Positions 45,579 to 55,360 are shown, counted from the stretch's first letter. The stretch: DNA of 64,000 nt from Spartobacteria bacterium (GCA_003167555.1 PMSN01000010.1:117365-181364); one strand, 5' to 3'. Made by a program: numbers and translations. Notes: generated by a model not told the origin, from the letters alone.

Positions 45579-47072
45579 ATGACGGGGCCAACCACAAACA
45601 TCCCGCCGCCGGAAGACATTGTTGGCCCGATCGCCGCAACGGGCCTGGCAGGATTTTTCGGAAAATTCACCGTCCTCAAGGGAGCGCAACGCGAGTTGTG
45701 GCTCACCTTCCTGATCAAGTTCCTCATCTACACCGCCTACTCTGTTACGAACAAAACGATGGTTCTGTGGCTGTCGAAGGATCTCGGCTTTAATGACCAG
45801 GCAGCGGGAGCGTTAGTCGGCTGGGTCTGGGCGCCGGCCATGACAGTCTTTACATTGCTGGCAGGTTCGTTAACCGACGCGATCGGCTTGCGGCGCACTT
45901 TCTTTCTCGGTGTCGGCATCTGCACTGTCGCTCGAAGCGTGATGGTGATGACTACGAGTCCCTCACTGGCGCTTGCCTGTGGCGTTCTGCCCCTGGCGGT
46001 CGGCGAGGCTCTTGGAACGCCCGTATTGCTGGCAGCGACGCGTCGCTACTCAACGACGGCCCAGCGTTCCATGTCGTTTTCCGTCATCTACGTGGTCATG
46101 AACATCGGCTACATCGCGGCCGGATATATTTTCGATTACGTCCGTCAGTGGAACTTACACGTCAGCTTCTTTGGATTGGAACCAACGACACACCAGCAAC
46201 TGTTTCTCGTTAGCCTTGCATTCGAGATTTTGCTTTTTCCCGCGATCTACTTCCTTCGCCGAAGTGCTGATGGATCAATCAGCAGCGAACCGAATCGCGC
46301 AGCTTCCCCGTTCTGGAGTCGCATCAGTCATACCGTGCGGCAAAGCGCCGTCGACACTCTGCGGCTCTTCCATCGGCTGCTCGGCCAATCCGGTTTCTAC
46401 AGGCTTCTGGTTTTCTTCCTCTTCATCGGATTTCTAAAAGCCATCTTTCTCCAGATGGACTATGTCTTCCCGAAATTTGGCGATCGCGAGCTCGGGCTCC
46501 ACGCGCCGGTGGGCAGACTTTCCGCCATCAATTCGATCCTGATTATTCTACTCGTGCCGATAATCGGCGCGTTGACCCAGCGGTTCTCGGCCTACCGCAT
46601 GGTCGTCATCGGTGGGGTCATTTGCGCGGCCGGGGTGTTCATCATGGCGTTGCCTACGGGATGGTTTCAACCGGCGGTGAACAGTGCGCCGGGTCAGTGG
46701 CTCGGCCATAGCTATCTCGGAGTAAGCGGAAGCATTCATCCGTATTATGTAATGGCAGCGCTTTATCTCGCAGTATTTTCGATCGGTGAAGCTTTCTATT
46801 CACCGCGAGTGTACGAATACGCCGCCGCCATCGCGCCGCCGGGCCAGGAAGCTTCTTACGGAGCGCTCGCTTATCTTCCCTTCCTCGTCGGCAAACTGCT
46901 TATCGGCGCGGCTGGCTGGTTGCTGGCGGCATTCTGTCCCGAGCAAGGTCCGCGAAATTCCGGAATGATGTGGCTCATCTTCGCTCTGGCGGCGTCGGTC
47001 GCGCCGATCGGATTACTTGCGCTGCGCCGCTACATTCGCGTTCCCGAAGCCGGGCGGCCGGATGTCGATTAG
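45579..47072 (+). CDS. MFS transporter (POT/peptide transporter-like)
   Basis: About 497 residues with 12 or more hydrophobic segments. The [21 protein letters not shown] segment, a [12 protein letters not shown] motif at the loop after helices 2-3, and a second half starting [13 protein letters not shown] mark a major facilitator superfamily protein. The substrate is not clear; some resemblance to peptide transporters is noted. The ATG at 45579 is used; the frame is open upstream across the gltX start region. msrB follows 20 bases after its stop. Confidence 0.8.
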   Translation: MTGPTTNIPPPEDIVGPIAATGLAGFFGKFTVLKGAQRELWLTFLIKFLIYTAYSVTNKTMVLWLSKDLGFNDQAAGALVGWVWAPAMTVFTLLAGSLTDAIGLRRTFFLGVGICTVARSVMVMTTSPSLALACGVLPLAVGEALGTPVLLAATRRYSTTAQRSMSFSVIYVVMNIGYIAAGYIFDYVRQWNLHVSFFGLEPTTHQQLFLVSLAFEILLFPAIYFLRRSADGSISSEPNRAASPFWSRISHTVRQSAVDTLRLFHRLLGQSGFYRLLVFFLFIGFLKAIFLQMDYVFPKFGDRELGLHAPVGRLSAINSILIILLVPIIGALTQRFSAYRMVVIGGVICAAGVFIMALPTGWFQPAVNSAPGQWLGHSYLGVSGSIHPYYVMAALYLAVFSIGEAFYSPRVYEYAAAIAPPGQEASYGALAYLPFLVGKLLIGAAGWLLAAFCPEQGPRNSGMMWLIFALAASVAPIGLLALRRYIRVPEAGRPDVD

Positions 47073-47092
47073 CCGCCTTGAACGAAAACGGA

Positions 47093-47701
47093 ATGGAGCT
47101 GTCTACCATTCCGGACTCGCCACCCATCATGAATACCTCCGATCCGCCGCCGAAACGCACCGACCGATCCAGCCTGGTGTTGGCGCTGATCACCATCAGC
47201 ATAGTTGTGGCGGGATTTGTTTTTCTGTCCCGTGGCCAGGAACAGAAACCATCCGCGTCTCCGAAGTCGGCGGCGGACGCCGAGCTGCGGACGCGCCTCA
47301 CGCCATTGCAATATTACGTGACGCGGCAGAGCGGAACCGAGCCGGCATTTCAAAACGAGTATTGGAACAATCACCGCGCCGGCATTTACGTCGATGTGAT
47401 TAGCGGCGACGCGCTCTTCACCTCGTTCGACAAATACGAGAGCGGCACCGGCTGGCCGAGTTTTACGAAACCGATCGCGCCGGATAAGGTCGTCGAGAAA
47501 GTCGATCACTCGTTTGGCGTGCGCGCGGAGATTCGATCGAAATCGAGCGACGCACATCTCGGCCACGTTTTCGAAGATGGTCCAGCTCCGACGGGCCTGC
47601 GTTACTGCATGAATTCCGCCGCGCTCCGGTTTGTGCCGGTCGAGAAATTGAAAGACGAAGGCCTCGCCCAATATCTTCCGCTCTTCGAGCCGAAGAAATA
47701 A
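47093..47701 (+). CDS. msrB: Membrane-anchored methionine sulfoxide reductase MsrB
   Basis: About 202 residues. An N-terminal membrane helix ([18 protein letters not shown], near residues 28-45) precedes an MsrB domain: [42 protein letters not shown] and the catalytic cysteine in [13 protein letters not shown]. The four zinc-binding cysteines of the CXXC type are absent. It therefore likely acts on the outer face of the membrane. The start is uncertain (47093 or 47129). Confidence 0.9.
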   Translation: MELSTIPDSPPIMNTSDPPPKRTDRSSLVLALITISIVVAGFVFLSRGQEQKPSASPKSAADAELRTRLTPLQYYVTRQSGTEPAFQNEYWNNHRAGIYVDVISGDALFTSFDKYESGTGWPSFTKPIAPDKVVEKVDHSFGVRAEIRSKSSDAHLGHVFEDGPAPTGLRYCMNSAALRFVPVEKLKDEGLAQYLPLFEPKK

Positions 47702-47745
47702 TCGCCATCGGGTGACGAGCAATTCTGCGGCATCGGTTCGATGCG

Positions 47746-47901
47746 TGTCATCCCGAGTCGCGCAGACGACGAGGGACCTCACACCTGCAAATTGCAGCGG
47801 CGAACAAACATCACGCGCAACCCAACGGAGACGCCCGATGTAACGCGGAAGCGACTGAGCGCTCGCGAGGTCCCTCGCCGTCTGCGCGGCTCGGGATGAC
47901 A
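47746..47901. repeat. REP/MITE-like palindromic element, TGTCATCCCGAGTC family, copy 5 (reverse orientation)
   Basis: About 156 bp. GACCTCACACCTGCAAATTGC on the left is the reverse complement of the right side of copies 2 and 3, so the element lies in the opposite orientation. It ends GCGGCTCGGGATGACA. It lies upstream of rarD. Confidence 0.88.
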
Positions 47902-47975
47902 AGCTTTTTCTGTTTCCCCAAAGCGAATTCTCCAAGTTGCTCCTGCGAAGGAACCGTGAAATAGAGAGCGATTCG

Positions 47976-48929
47976 ATGCGGACGCCGGCAAAACATTCCG
48001 CGGCAGAAGGTCATGATCGTTCCGCGCTCATCGCCGGCATCGCCGCCTTTGCGACTTGGGGATTGATCCCCGGTTACTGGAAGTTGCTCAAGACGATATC
48101 GCCGCCGGAGATTCTGGCCCATCGCTTCGTCTGGACGAGCGTGTTTCTCGTCGTGGTCTTGTCGTGGCAGAGACGATGGCCGGAAGTGAAAGAAGTCATG
48201 CGCTCGCGTCGCGCCACCGTGTTTTGCCTGACCAGCGGGCTGGCCGTCGCCACCAACTGGTTCTTCTTCATCTTCGCCGTCCTCATCAATCGTGTCCTCG
48301 AGACGAGCCTCGGTTATTTCATGACGCCGCTCGTCAATGTCCTCTTCGGCGCCATCTTTCTGCGCGAACGGCTGACGCGTTTGCAGCTCATCTCCGTCTT
48401 GCTCGCGGCGAGCGGAGTTCTTTATCTCACCTTCGGTTACGGTCGTTTTCCGTGGATCGCGGTCACACTTTGCACAACGTTCGGTCTCTACGGATTGCTC
48501 CGCAAGAAATCGGGGACCGCCGCCGTCCCCGGATTATTTCTCGAGACGATAATGCTCGTGCCGTTTGCGATCGCGTATTTGGTTTTTCTCAAACTACACG
48601 GCACCCTGCTCTTCGATCGCGGCGATTGGTCGTTGTCGATCCTGCTCGTTAGCACCGGCGTAATCACCGCTGTCCCGCTCTTTTGGTTCGGCTACGCCGC
48701 GCGTTATCTCCGCCTAACGACCCTCGGCTTTCTCCAATATCTGGCGCCCACCATTTCGTTCTTTCTCGGCGTCTTTCTTTATCACGAGCCATTCACGCGC
48801 GGCCATCTCATCACCTTCGGTTTGATCTGGATCGCGCTGGCAATTTTCACCTTTGAAGCGATCACCCGTTGGCATTCCGGTCGCGTCCGCGAGGCCATGG
48901 AAAGCGCCGTTTGCGAAACGCCCGCGTGA
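47976..48929 (+). CDS. rarD: RarD-type EamA family transporter
   Basis: About 317 residues, 10 hydrophobic segments. FATWGLIPGYWKLLKTISPPEILAHR is the RarD-like first repeat; LETSLGYFMTPLVNVLFG follows. RarD-family proteins are EamA drug/metabolite transporters of unclear substrate. The ATG at 47976 is used (preceded by AGAGAGCG); an in-frame start at 47937 is possible. Confidence 0.88.
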   Translation: MRTPAKHSAAEGHDRSALIAGIAAFATWGLIPGYWKLLKTISPPEILAHRFVWTSVFLVVVLSWQRRWPEVKEVMRSRRATVFCLTSGLAVATNWFFFIFAVLINRVLETSLGYFMTPLVNVLFGAIFLRERLTRLQLISVLLAASGVLYLTFGYGRFPWIAVTLCTTFGLYGLLRKKSGTAAVPGLFLETIMLVPFAIAYLVFLKLHGTLLFDRGDWSLSILLVSTGVITAVPLFWFGYAARYLRLTTLGFLQYLAPTISFFLGVFLYHEPFTRGHLITFGLIWIALAIFTFEAITRWHSGRVREAMESAVCETPA

Positions 48930-48932
48930 TTT

Positions 48933-48994
48933 GGTAGGGCGACGCTCCGCGGAGCCGTGGAGAACTCGTCGGCTCGACGGAGTCTCGCCCTACC
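48933..48994. repeat. GGTAGGGCGACGCTC palindromic element, copy B
   Basis: GGTAGGGCGACGCTCC is mirrored by GGAGTCTCGCCCTACC. The inner GAGCCGTGGAGAACTCGTCGG differs from copy A at 34577 by a few bases. It lies just after the rarD stop. Confidence 0.85.
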
Positions 48995-49038
48995 TGCATT
49001 GAATTGCGCGTCCGCGGGCTTACGTTGCGGGAACCAGG

Positions 49039-49560
49039 ATGAATAAGGAAAACTTCGACTACGCGATCGAGAACACGCGCGTCATTGTCGCGCCCGAGCA
49101 GAAGATCGCGACGTTCGGCAGCACGAGCTTCCGTTTCTATCTCGTCTCCGAATTGATGGACCGCGCGAACGAAGTGCGGGTCCGCGACGGGCGGATTCAC
49201 GCCGATCGCCCGCAAATCCTGACGCCGGATAATTTCGCGCGCCTGCTCCTCGAAGGTTTCGGCGAGAAAGCCGAGCACTACATCGAACAACTGCGCGAGC
49301 GAGCGCGTGATTTCGCCGTGCTTCGTTACGGCTTCCAATTTCGCAAGACCGACGTCGTCGAAAGAATGTTTCGCGACCCGATCGACGCCGTCATCGCCCG
49401 GACAAAATCGCAAGTCGAAGGCGAACAGGAGCCGCTCAGCGCCGTCATCCACGGCGTCGACGACGCCTGGGAAGTTTGCCTGCTAAAATTCACGATCGAC
49501 ATGATCGAGCGCTCGAGCGGCGGAAACCTCGGCGACTTCCGCAAGCGCGGGCTGATTTGA
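49039..49560 (+). CDS. Conserved-looking hypothetical protein
   Basis: A 173-residue soluble protein that I do not recognise. It begins NFDYAIENTRVIVAPEQKIAT and has a regular codon pattern, GC-rich third positions and an ATG start with CAGG upstream. The C-terminal half is rich in charged residues (VERMFRDPIDAVIARTKSQ). It resembles a conserved family of unknown function seen in similar genomes, but I cannot name it. It stands alone between rarD and the antitoxin remnant. Confidence 0.75.
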   Translation: MNKENFDYAIENTRVIVAPEQKIATFGSTSFRFYLVSELMDRANEVRVRDGRIHADRPQILTPDNFARLLLEGFGEKAEHYIEQLRERARDFAVLRYGFQFRKTDVVERMFRDPIDAVIARTKSQVEGEQEPLSAVIHGVDDAWEVCLLKFTIDMIERSSGGNLGDFRKRGLI

Positions 49561-49627
49561 ACTGGCGCTACACCGGTTGGCGCTGCGCAGGCTTGAGCTT
49601 CTCGCGGCGCGCGGCTACGTTCCATCC

Positions 49628-49861
49628 ATGCCACTGACCGTTGATCAACTCGCTGTTGAGGCGATGCAGTTGCCTCCGGCCTCGCGAGCGGAGTTGGCGG
49701 AGAAACTTGTCGAGAGTTTGGACTTTGCCGAATCCGATGAAATCCAAAAGCTTTGGGTTCAAGAAGCGATTCGCCGGCGCGACGAAGTTCGTTCAGGTAA
49801 GGTTAAGCCGATTCCGGGCGAAGAAGTGCTGGCTGACGTGCGACGTTCGGTTGGCCGATGA
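49628..49861 (+). CDS. Addiction-module antitoxin (orphaned)
   Basis: A 77-residue protein of the TIGR02574-like addiction module component family: MPLTVDQLAVEAMQLPPASRAELAEKLVESLD, with IPGEEVLADVRR at the end. Such antitoxins normally overlap a RelE/ParE-type toxin gene by a few bases. Here the overlap exists (ATGA at 49858) but the toxin stops being recognisable after about seven codons. Confidence 0.8.
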   Translation: MPLTVDQLAVEAMQLPPASRAELAEKLVESLDFAESDEIQKLWVQEAIRRRDEVRSGKVKPIPGEEVLADVRRSVGR

Positions 49862-49923
49862 CGTGGGCTTTCCACCCGGTAATCCCTCCGATCAAAGTTT
49901 CCGGTAGCGCCGCATCAGTTTGA
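49858..49923 (+). pseudogene. Truncated RelE/ParE-type toxin stump
   Basis: Beginning at the ATG overlapping the antitoxin stop, MTWAFHP matches the usual start of this toxin group, then the sequence changes to unrelated residues and stops after 21 codons at 49921-49923. The remainder overlaps the 3' end of the minus-strand GT2 gene. The toxin has been lost, presumably by deletion or recombination with the neighbouring gene end. Confidence 0.65.
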
Positions 49924-50587
49924 AAAAGCGGAGCGTGTCGCGAACGGGATGGATGCTGCTCACCTCATCGGAGTAAACGGTGGTGATCGGGACTGATTCG
50001 ATGCGGCAGCCTTTGCGACTGGCGATGATCAGCATCTCGGTTTCATAATCGAAGCGGTTGGCGCCGCCGAGCAAATCGGGAATGAGATTGCGATGGACCA
50101 TGCGGAAGCCGCATTGCGTGTCGGGTATCGGCTGGCCGCAAAGCCGGCTGATCGTATTGCTCATGTAGCGATTCACCGCGCGCCGCACGAACGGCATTTT
50201 GCTCACATCGTTCATCCGGCTGCCGATCAAGAGTTCGGCGTTTGTCGACGAAGCAGCGGCGAGAAAGAGATCGATCTCTTCGGGTAGATGCTGGCCGTCG
50301 CCATCTAGAATGATGACGCAGGTGAAGTTGCGTTCGAGCCAGTGGCGCAATCCGGTTTTGATGGACTCGCCTTTGCCGCGGTTCTGCGGATGCACAATGA
50401 CTTCGGCTCCGGCATTTCGCGCGGCGGCCGCGGTCGCGTCGGTCGAGCCATCGTCGATGACGAGAACATGATCGAGCCGCTCGCGCGTGCGGCGGACAAC
50501 TCCAGCGATATGCTTTTCTTCGAAGTAAGCAGGGATGGCCGCCGCGACCGTGGTGCGATCGATCGATGCCTCCGGTGACTCCGCCAT
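49892..50587 (-). CDS. Family 2 glycosyltransferase (polyprenyl-phosphate sugar synthase-like)
   Basis: A 231-residue GT-A glycosyltransferase. AAAIPAYFEEKHIAGVV, VLVIDDGSTDATAA and IILDGDGQHLPEE with DxD mark the donor-binding half; TQCGFRMVHR and NRFDYETEMLIIA complete the domain. It has no membrane helices, as in DPM1-like proteins that place a sugar on polyprenyl phosphate. The ATG at 50587 is used, 2 bases after the lipA stop, so it is translated from the same transcript. Confidence 0.88.
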   Translation of the reverse strand: MAESPEASIDRTTVAAAIPAYFEEKHIAGVVRRTRERLDHVLVIDDGSTDATAAAARNAGAEVIVHPQNRGKGESIKTGLRHWLERNFTCVIILDGDGQHLPEEIDLFLAAASSTNAELLIGSRMNDVSKMPFVRRAVNRYMSNTISRLCGQPIPDTQCGFRMVHRNLIPDLLGGANRFDYETEMLIIASRKGCRIESVPITTVYSDEVSSIHPVRDTLRFFKLMRRYRKL

Positions 50588-50589
50588 TT

Positions 50590-51486
50590 TCAGCGGACGA
50601 CCGGATGAAAGTCGGCCGCGTGATAGGAGCTGCGGACGAGCGGACCCGAAGCGACGTGCGCGAAACCTTTCGCGCGCGCAATTTCGCCGTAGGCCTCGAA
50701 GCGTTCGGGCGGGACGAACTCGACGACCGGGAGATGCTGGGGAGTGGGTCGCAGGTATTGACCCATTGTCAGGACCTGGCACCCGATCTCGCGCAAATCG
50801 TCCATCGTTTGGAAAAGCTCCGGTTCTTTTTCGCCCAAGCCAAGCATGACTCCGCTTTTCGTGACGATCCCGCGGCCGCGGGACGAAAGCTCTTTCGCCT
50901 TGCGCAGGACATCGAGCGACATTCGGTATTTCGCGCGGGAACGCACGAGGGGCGTGAGGCGTTCCACCGTTTCCATGTTGTGATTGAAGATGTCGGGCGC
51001 GGCATCGAGCACGATTTGGATGCACCAATCCTGCGCGTGAAAGTCGGGCACCAAAACTTCGATGATGACGGACGGATCCATTTCGCGGACCGCTTCAATC
51101 GTGCGCGCAAAATGGTTCGCGCCGCCGTCCTTGAGATCGTCCCGCGCAACGGCGGTGACAACGACGTGTTTCAATCCCATGCGCCGGACGGCTTCGGCCA
51201 CACGTTGCGGTTCATCTTCCTCCAGCGCGAACGGCTTCGCGGTCGTGACCGCGCAGAATCCGCAGGCGCGCGTGCAGCGTTCGCCCGCGATCATCATCGT
51301 CGCGGTGCCCTGGCTCCAGCATTCCCAGCGGTTCGGGCACTGCGCGCTTTCGCACACCGTGTGCAAACGCAAATCGGAGATGAGCGCCTTGGTCGAAAAG
51401 AAAACCGGGTTCGACGGCAGACGCACTTTGATCCACGGCGGCTTTTGCGCCTGGTGCAACGCCGGGTCGATTTTCGCGCAGGACAT
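50590..51486 (-). CDS. lipA: Lipoyl synthase
   Basis: A 298-residue radical-SAM enzyme inserting sulfur into protein-bound octanoyl groups. Both cluster motifs are complete: CESAQCPNRWEC and CTRACGFC. The C-terminal RSSYHA motif is present. The frame is open upstream through the palindromic element at 51546-51702, so the ATG at 51486 is chosen. No lipB is next to it; the gene is followed by a GT2 gene. Confidence 0.96.
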   Translation of the reverse strand: MSCAKIDPALHQAQKPPWIKVRLPSNPVFFSTKALISDLRLHTVCESAQCPNRWECWSQGTATMMIAGERCTRACGFCAVTTAKPFALEEDEPQRVAEAVRRMGLKHVVVTAVARDDLKDGGANHFARTIEAVREMDPSVIIEVLVPDFHAQDWCIQIVLDAAPDIFNHNMETVERLTPLVRSRAKYRMSLDVLRKAKELSSRGRGIVTKSGVMLGLGEKEPELFQTMDDLREIGCQVLTMGQYLRPTPQHLPVVEFVPPERFEAYGEIARAKGFAHVASGPLVRSSYHAADFHPVVR

Positions 51487-51545
51487 GATGGCGAAATTAT
51501 TCGCCCGAGTGGAGAAAGCAACCGTGGCAACGCGCGCGCCAATGG

Positions 51546-51702
51546 TGTCATCCCGAGCCGCGCCAGACGGCGAGGGACCTCGGACCTGCAAATTGTCTCG
51601 GCTTGAAACCATCATGCGGGGCCTGACGTCAACGCTCGACACAGCGCGGAAGCGGTAGAGCGCTTGCGAGGTCCCTCGTCGTCTGCGCGACTTGGGATGA
51701 CA
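51546..51702. repeat. REP/MITE-like palindromic element, TGTCATCCCGAGCC family, copy 6 (reverse orientation)
   Basis: About 157 bp. The left part ACCTCGGACCTGCAAATTG is the reverse complement of the right part of copies 2 and 3. The right end is GCGACTTGGGATGACA, slightly diverged. It separates recR from lipA. Confidence 0.87.
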
Positions 51703-51714
51703 TGCGATTGACGT

Positions 51715-52320
51715 TCACAATTTCGTTCGGCCGGACAACGCCTGATAAAGAGTTAGCTCGTCCGCAGATTCAAGACCCCCGCCAGCCGGAAGGCCGTGCG
51801 CGATGCGGGTGAGCGAAATGGGAAAGGGCTTCAGCAACTCCACCAGATAATTCGTGGTCGCTTCGCCTTCGACGTCGGCGGCGAGCGCGAGAATGACCTC
51901 CGAGAATTTCTCCTGCTCGACCCGCGCCACCAATTCCTTGATCCGTAAATCATCGGGCCCGACGTGGTCGAGCGGCGAGATGCGGCCGCCTAACGAGTGG
52001 TAGCGTCCGCGGAACGCACTCGTTTTTTCCAGCGGAAGAATGTCGGTCGCCTGCTCCACCACGCACAGGAGGTCGGCGGCCCGGGTCGTGTCGGAGCAAA
52101 TCCCGCAAATTTCTTCCATGGTGAAGAAGCCGCAGCGCGGGCAGGGTCGGACGGATTCGCGGGTCGCGGCAATGGCGCGCGCGATGTGCTCCGGTTGATC
52201 GCCGCGCGCCTGGACAATCCAGAGAGCGATGCGTTCCGCCGAGCGCGGTCCGATCCCGGGCATCTGCCGGAGTTGCGCGATTAAATCCCGGATCGCGGAC
52301 GGGTATTCTGTTTTCCTCAA
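51715..52320 (-). CDS. recR: Recombination protein RecR
   Basis: A 201-residue protein of normal length. LRQMPGIGPRSAERIAL is the helix-hairpin-helix, CPRCGFFTMEEICGIC the zinc finger, and VVEQATDILPLEK with ADVEGEATTNYL the Toprim domain. It works with RecF/RecO in gap repair. The start is a TTG at 52320, 13 bases after the stop of the cyclase-like gene. Confidence 0.95.
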   Translation of the reverse strand: MRKTEYPSAIRDLIAQLRQMPGIGPRSAERIALWIVQARGDQPEHIARAIAATRESVRPCPRCGFFTMEEICGICSDTTRAADLLCVVEQATDILPLEKTSAFRGRYHSLGGRISPLDHVGPDDLRIKELVARVEQEKFSEVILALAADVEGEATTNYLVELLKPFPISLTRIAHGLPAGGGLESADELTLYQALSGRTKL

Positions 52321-52333
52321 ACCCAGCGGCCCC

Positions 52334-53650
52334 TTACTCGTCCAGCGGCGTGTTGGTCAATTGCAAGGCGAGCGGCTCGAGCCGGCGGAGATACAATTGC
52401 AGGGGACGATCCTCCTCGCCCTCGGGGCCGCGCGCGTTTTGGAATTGCGCGTACGCTTCCGCCCAGCGCTTCTCCCGGTAAAGCACGACGCCGTTCCAGA
52501 ACGCGTCGCGCCGCGTGATTTGATCGCGCGAAGCGTCGAGGGCCAGCGCAACGGGTTCGTAAATCTCATGCCGCTCGCGCACGTCCACGCCGCTCAGGAA
52601 ATCGATCGGGCGTGCGACCAGGATTTTGCTCGCGAGCTCGAAAGTGCGCGGGCCGAGCAGGACGCGCGAGCCGTAGAAGCGGTTCGCGATGCAAAAACGC
52701 CGCGCCAGCTCGACCGGCTCACCGGTCGCGAGCATGTTGCGCTGTCCGTTGTTTTTCACGGGTGCCATGATCATTATGCCGGAGCTGACTCCACAATGAA
52801 CGCCCGCGTTGCTCAGCGGGTCCGACGCGGCGGATTTGTTTGAGATCGTAAAAGATTGCGTCAACGCCATCGCTTTGCGCGTCGCTTTTTGCGCGTGCTC
52901 CTTGTCGCTTTCCGGGAAACCAAAAATCGCCACGACTCCCTCGCCGCCGGCCGACTCGATATAAGCGCCAGCCGCGCGGAATGCCTCGGTCGCGTGGGCC
53001 AGAAACTTTTCGGTGATCTGAGCGAAGACTGCGGGTTCACATTCGTCCGCGAGGTCGTGCTTGTTTGCGATGTCGCAGACGACGGCCGTGACTTCGCAGG
53101 CTCTCGCGAGAGAGTCGCCCGCGGGGTCGCCGCGTCTCGCTCGAGCGCGTGGTTTTTCAGGAACCGGAACGGGAGGCGCCGAAACGGAAGGAGCCGGAAT
53201 GGTCGCAACGACCACAGGTTCCGGTTCCGGTTTCGGTTTGGGTTCACGCAAGCGTCGCCGCTGGAGGTACCCAAACACGGCGACGAATCCAAGAGGCGTC
53301 AAATAGCCGAGCGCCGTTCCGCTCAGCGCCGGCAACGGTTGAAAGAAAATGCGATAGAGCGAAAGGATCCACGCCGTTCCAATCAATTCGAGGAGCAGAA
53401 TTCCCACGATCCCGCTCATTCGCCCGCGACGCGAAGTGGCCAGAGTCATCCAGGCCACGCCGACGGCTAAAACGAACACGACGGCATATTGCGCCTTATC
53501 GCTGACCAATCTGTTGGCGCTGCCGTCCCGCGAAAGAATGTCGGTGATGGCCAGCTCCGGCCGCAGGAGCCAGCCGCTGACGTGCAGGCCCATCACGATC
53601 CCGCCCATGATCAGGCCAATAATCAGCGCTGAGAGTAGAGACCGTTTCAT
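52334..53650 (-). CDS. Membrane protein with a degenerate class III nucleotide cyclase domain
   Basis: A 438-residue protein: four membrane helices in about the first 145 residues, a Pro-rich linker, then a cyclase homology domain. The first metal Asp is present in VVCDIANKHD, but the second is Glu in GGEGVVAIFG, and the Asn expected before the conserved Arg appears as Glu in VELARRF. The domain is probably inactive or altered. A TPR-like tail (FWNGVVLYREKRWAEAYAQF) follows. The ATG at 53650 is used, 13 bases after the ClpX-like gene. Confidence 0.75.
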   Translation of the reverse strand: MKRSLLSALIIGLIMGGIVMGLHVSGWLLRPELAITDILSRDGSANRLVSDKAQYAVVFVLAVGVAWMTLATSRRGRMSGIVGILLLELIGTAWILSLYRIFFQPLPALSGTALGYLTPLGFVAVFGYLQRRRLREPKPKPEPEPVVVATIPAPSVSAPPVPVPEKPRARARRGDPAGDSLARACEVTAVVCDIANKHDLADECEPAVFAQITEKFLAHATEAFRAAGAYIESAGGEGVVAIFGFPESDKEHAQKATRKAMALTQSFTISNKSAASDPLSNAGVHCGVSSGIMIMAPVKNNGQRNMLATGEPVELARRFCIANRFYGSRVLLGPRTFELASKILVARPIDFLSGVDVRERHEIYEPVALALDASRDQITRRDAFWNGVVLYREKRWAEAYAQFQNARGPEGEEDRPLQLYLRRLEPLALQLTNTPLDE

Positions 53651-53663
53651 TTCTGGATTGCTC

Positions 53664-55256
53664 TCAATTCTTTTCCGCCGGTGCAAGAGGATAGTGCGAC
53701 TGGACCACTAGGTCGCTCAAGAACTTATCCGGCGCATCGACCGCCGCGCGGTTGAGAACGAAATTTCTTTGGCCGGTGTTTTTTTGAATCAAGCTGAGCC
53801 CGAACTGGTAGTCCTTGAAAAGATGCGCGCAGAGATCCGGCATCGTCATGCGCTCGGCCTGCGCCCGCTCGATCAGGCGCGCGCGCGCTGATTCATCGAA
53901 GGAAATTTCGAGGCCGTGTTCTTTTCCGAATCGTTCCGCGAAGACGAGCGCGCTTTGCTCGAGCGCGGCTTCTTCCTGTTTGTGCCCCTCGGCCATGAGA
54001 CGATCGAGCACGCGCTTGGGCTCCCGGACCAGTTCCGCCGAGACGCGCAACTGGCTGAGACCCGAGCCGGCCAGGTAATATTTGTAATCGCGAAAGAGTT
54101 TTTCCCAGACGGTGAGCAATCCGCGCGCGCCGGTTTTTTCCAGCGCCGCCGCCGCGGCCATCAAGCGCAACGCTTCATCTTCGAAACTGATCTCGATCCC
54201 ATAGGCGCGAAAAGCGCGTTCGTACTGGCGCAGGATGCTGCCTTCGGAAAATTTCATGATCTTGTAGAGATCGTCCGCGCCCAGCTCTTCGCAGACGACG
54301 CGCACCGGGAGCCGGCCGATGAATTCCGGCTCGAACCCGTACTCGATAAAATCCTGCGTCGTCACATACTGAAACAATTCATTGTCCATCACCGGCCGCG
54401 TCTCGGTATTGAACCCGATTTGTCCCTGAACCAGACGCCGCGAAACCTGCTGCTTGAGCCGATCGAACGCGCCGCTCACGACAAAAAGAATGTGCCGGGT
54501 GCTGATCGTCTCGCGCTTGGCCTTGCCACCGCGCTTCTGAAATTCGAACGCCGCCTGAAGCTGCGCCTGCAAATCGTTCGCGCTCCGTAATGGCACCTCC
54601 GTCTCTTCCATTAATTTGAGGAGCGTCGTCTGGACGCCGCGCCCGCTGACATCGCGCCCGACCATGTTCCCCGCCGCCGCGATCTTATCGATCTCGTCGA
54701 TGTAGATGATGCCGAACTGCGCGAGCTGCACGTCGCCGTCGGCCTTGTCGACCAACTCGCGCACGAGGTCTTCGACATCGCCGCCGACATAACCGGTCTC
54801 GCTGAACTTCGTCGCGTCTGCTTTGACGAAGGGCACTTTGATCAGCTCCGCGATGTGTTTGATCAGGTACGTTTTTCCGACGCCGGTCGGCCCGACCAGA
54901 ATCACGTTTTGCTTCGCGTATTCGGTCTCCTCCGCGCGCGCCGCGTCCTGCTTCTCGAGCTGGCGCAGAAAATTGACGTGGTTGTAATGATCGCAAACCG
55001 CGATCGAGAGGACCTTCTTCGCTTCATCCTGCTGGATGACAAACCGGTCCAGATGCGCCTTGATGTCGCGCGGCAGAAAATCAAAAACGAATTGCTCGCT
55101 CTCAAGACGTGGGGGCTTCTCCTCCGCGCCAGCTTCCACCGTCTCCGGCTCGGTGTAGGCCGTGAAAGAAACCTTGTCGCCGAAGTTCGTTTTCATGAAC
55201 TCGGCCAGCTTCGATTTCAATTCTTCGGGCGATGGAAATGGCGGATTTTGGGTCAT
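53664..55256 (-). CDS. ClpX-like AAA+ ATPase without zinc finger, with extra C-terminal domain
   Basis: A 530-residue protein. It has the ClpX/HslU-like core with Walker [14 protein letters not shown] (about 121-128), Walker [12 protein letters not shown] (about 180-187), and [16 protein letters not shown]. Unlike ClpX, it has no N-terminal zinc-binding domain, and it has about 150 extra residues at the C-terminus after the D2-small-like region. It may be an unfoldase with a different protease partner, or work alone. The frame is open to 55307; the ATG at 55256 is used. Confidence 0.85.
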   Translation of the reverse strand: MTQNPPFPSPEELKSKLAEFMKTNFGDKVSFTAYTEPETVEAGAEEKPPRLESEQFVFDFLPRDIKAHLDRFVIQQDEAKKVLSIAVCDHYNHVNFLRQLEKQDAARAEETEYAKQNVILVGPTGVGKTYLIKHIAELIKVPFVKADATKFSETGYVGGDVEDLVRELVDKADGDVQLAQFGIIYIDEIDKIAAAGNMVGRDVSGRGVQTTLLKLMEETEVPLRSANDLQAQLQAAFEFQKRGGKAKRETISTRHILFVVSGAFDRLKQQVSRRLVQGQIGFNTETRPVMDNELFQYVTTQDFIEYGFEPEFIGRLPVRVVCEELGADDLYKIMKFSEGSILRQYERAFRAYGIEISFEDEALRLMAAAAALEKTGARGLLTVWEKLFRDYKYYLAGSGLSQLRVSAELVREPKRVLDRLMAEGHKQEEAALEQSALVFAERFGKEHGLEISFDESARARLIERAQAERMTMPDLCAHLFKDYQFGLSLIQKNTGQRNFVLNRAAVDAPDKFLSDLVVQSHYPLAPAEKN

Positions 55257-55360
55257 GATGATGATCTCACTGCCAAAGCAGTGGGTCGAGAGGCCGTAAC
55301 CTAGCATCGTCGACCCGGGTGTAAACTTGCACGCGCACCATTCTTACCCCGCGCCGCGGA

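Noticed and set aside
51487..51642. Upstream extension of lipA
   Set aside because: These codons come from the palindromic element 51546-51702 and intergenic sequence; family homology starts at the ATG at 51486.
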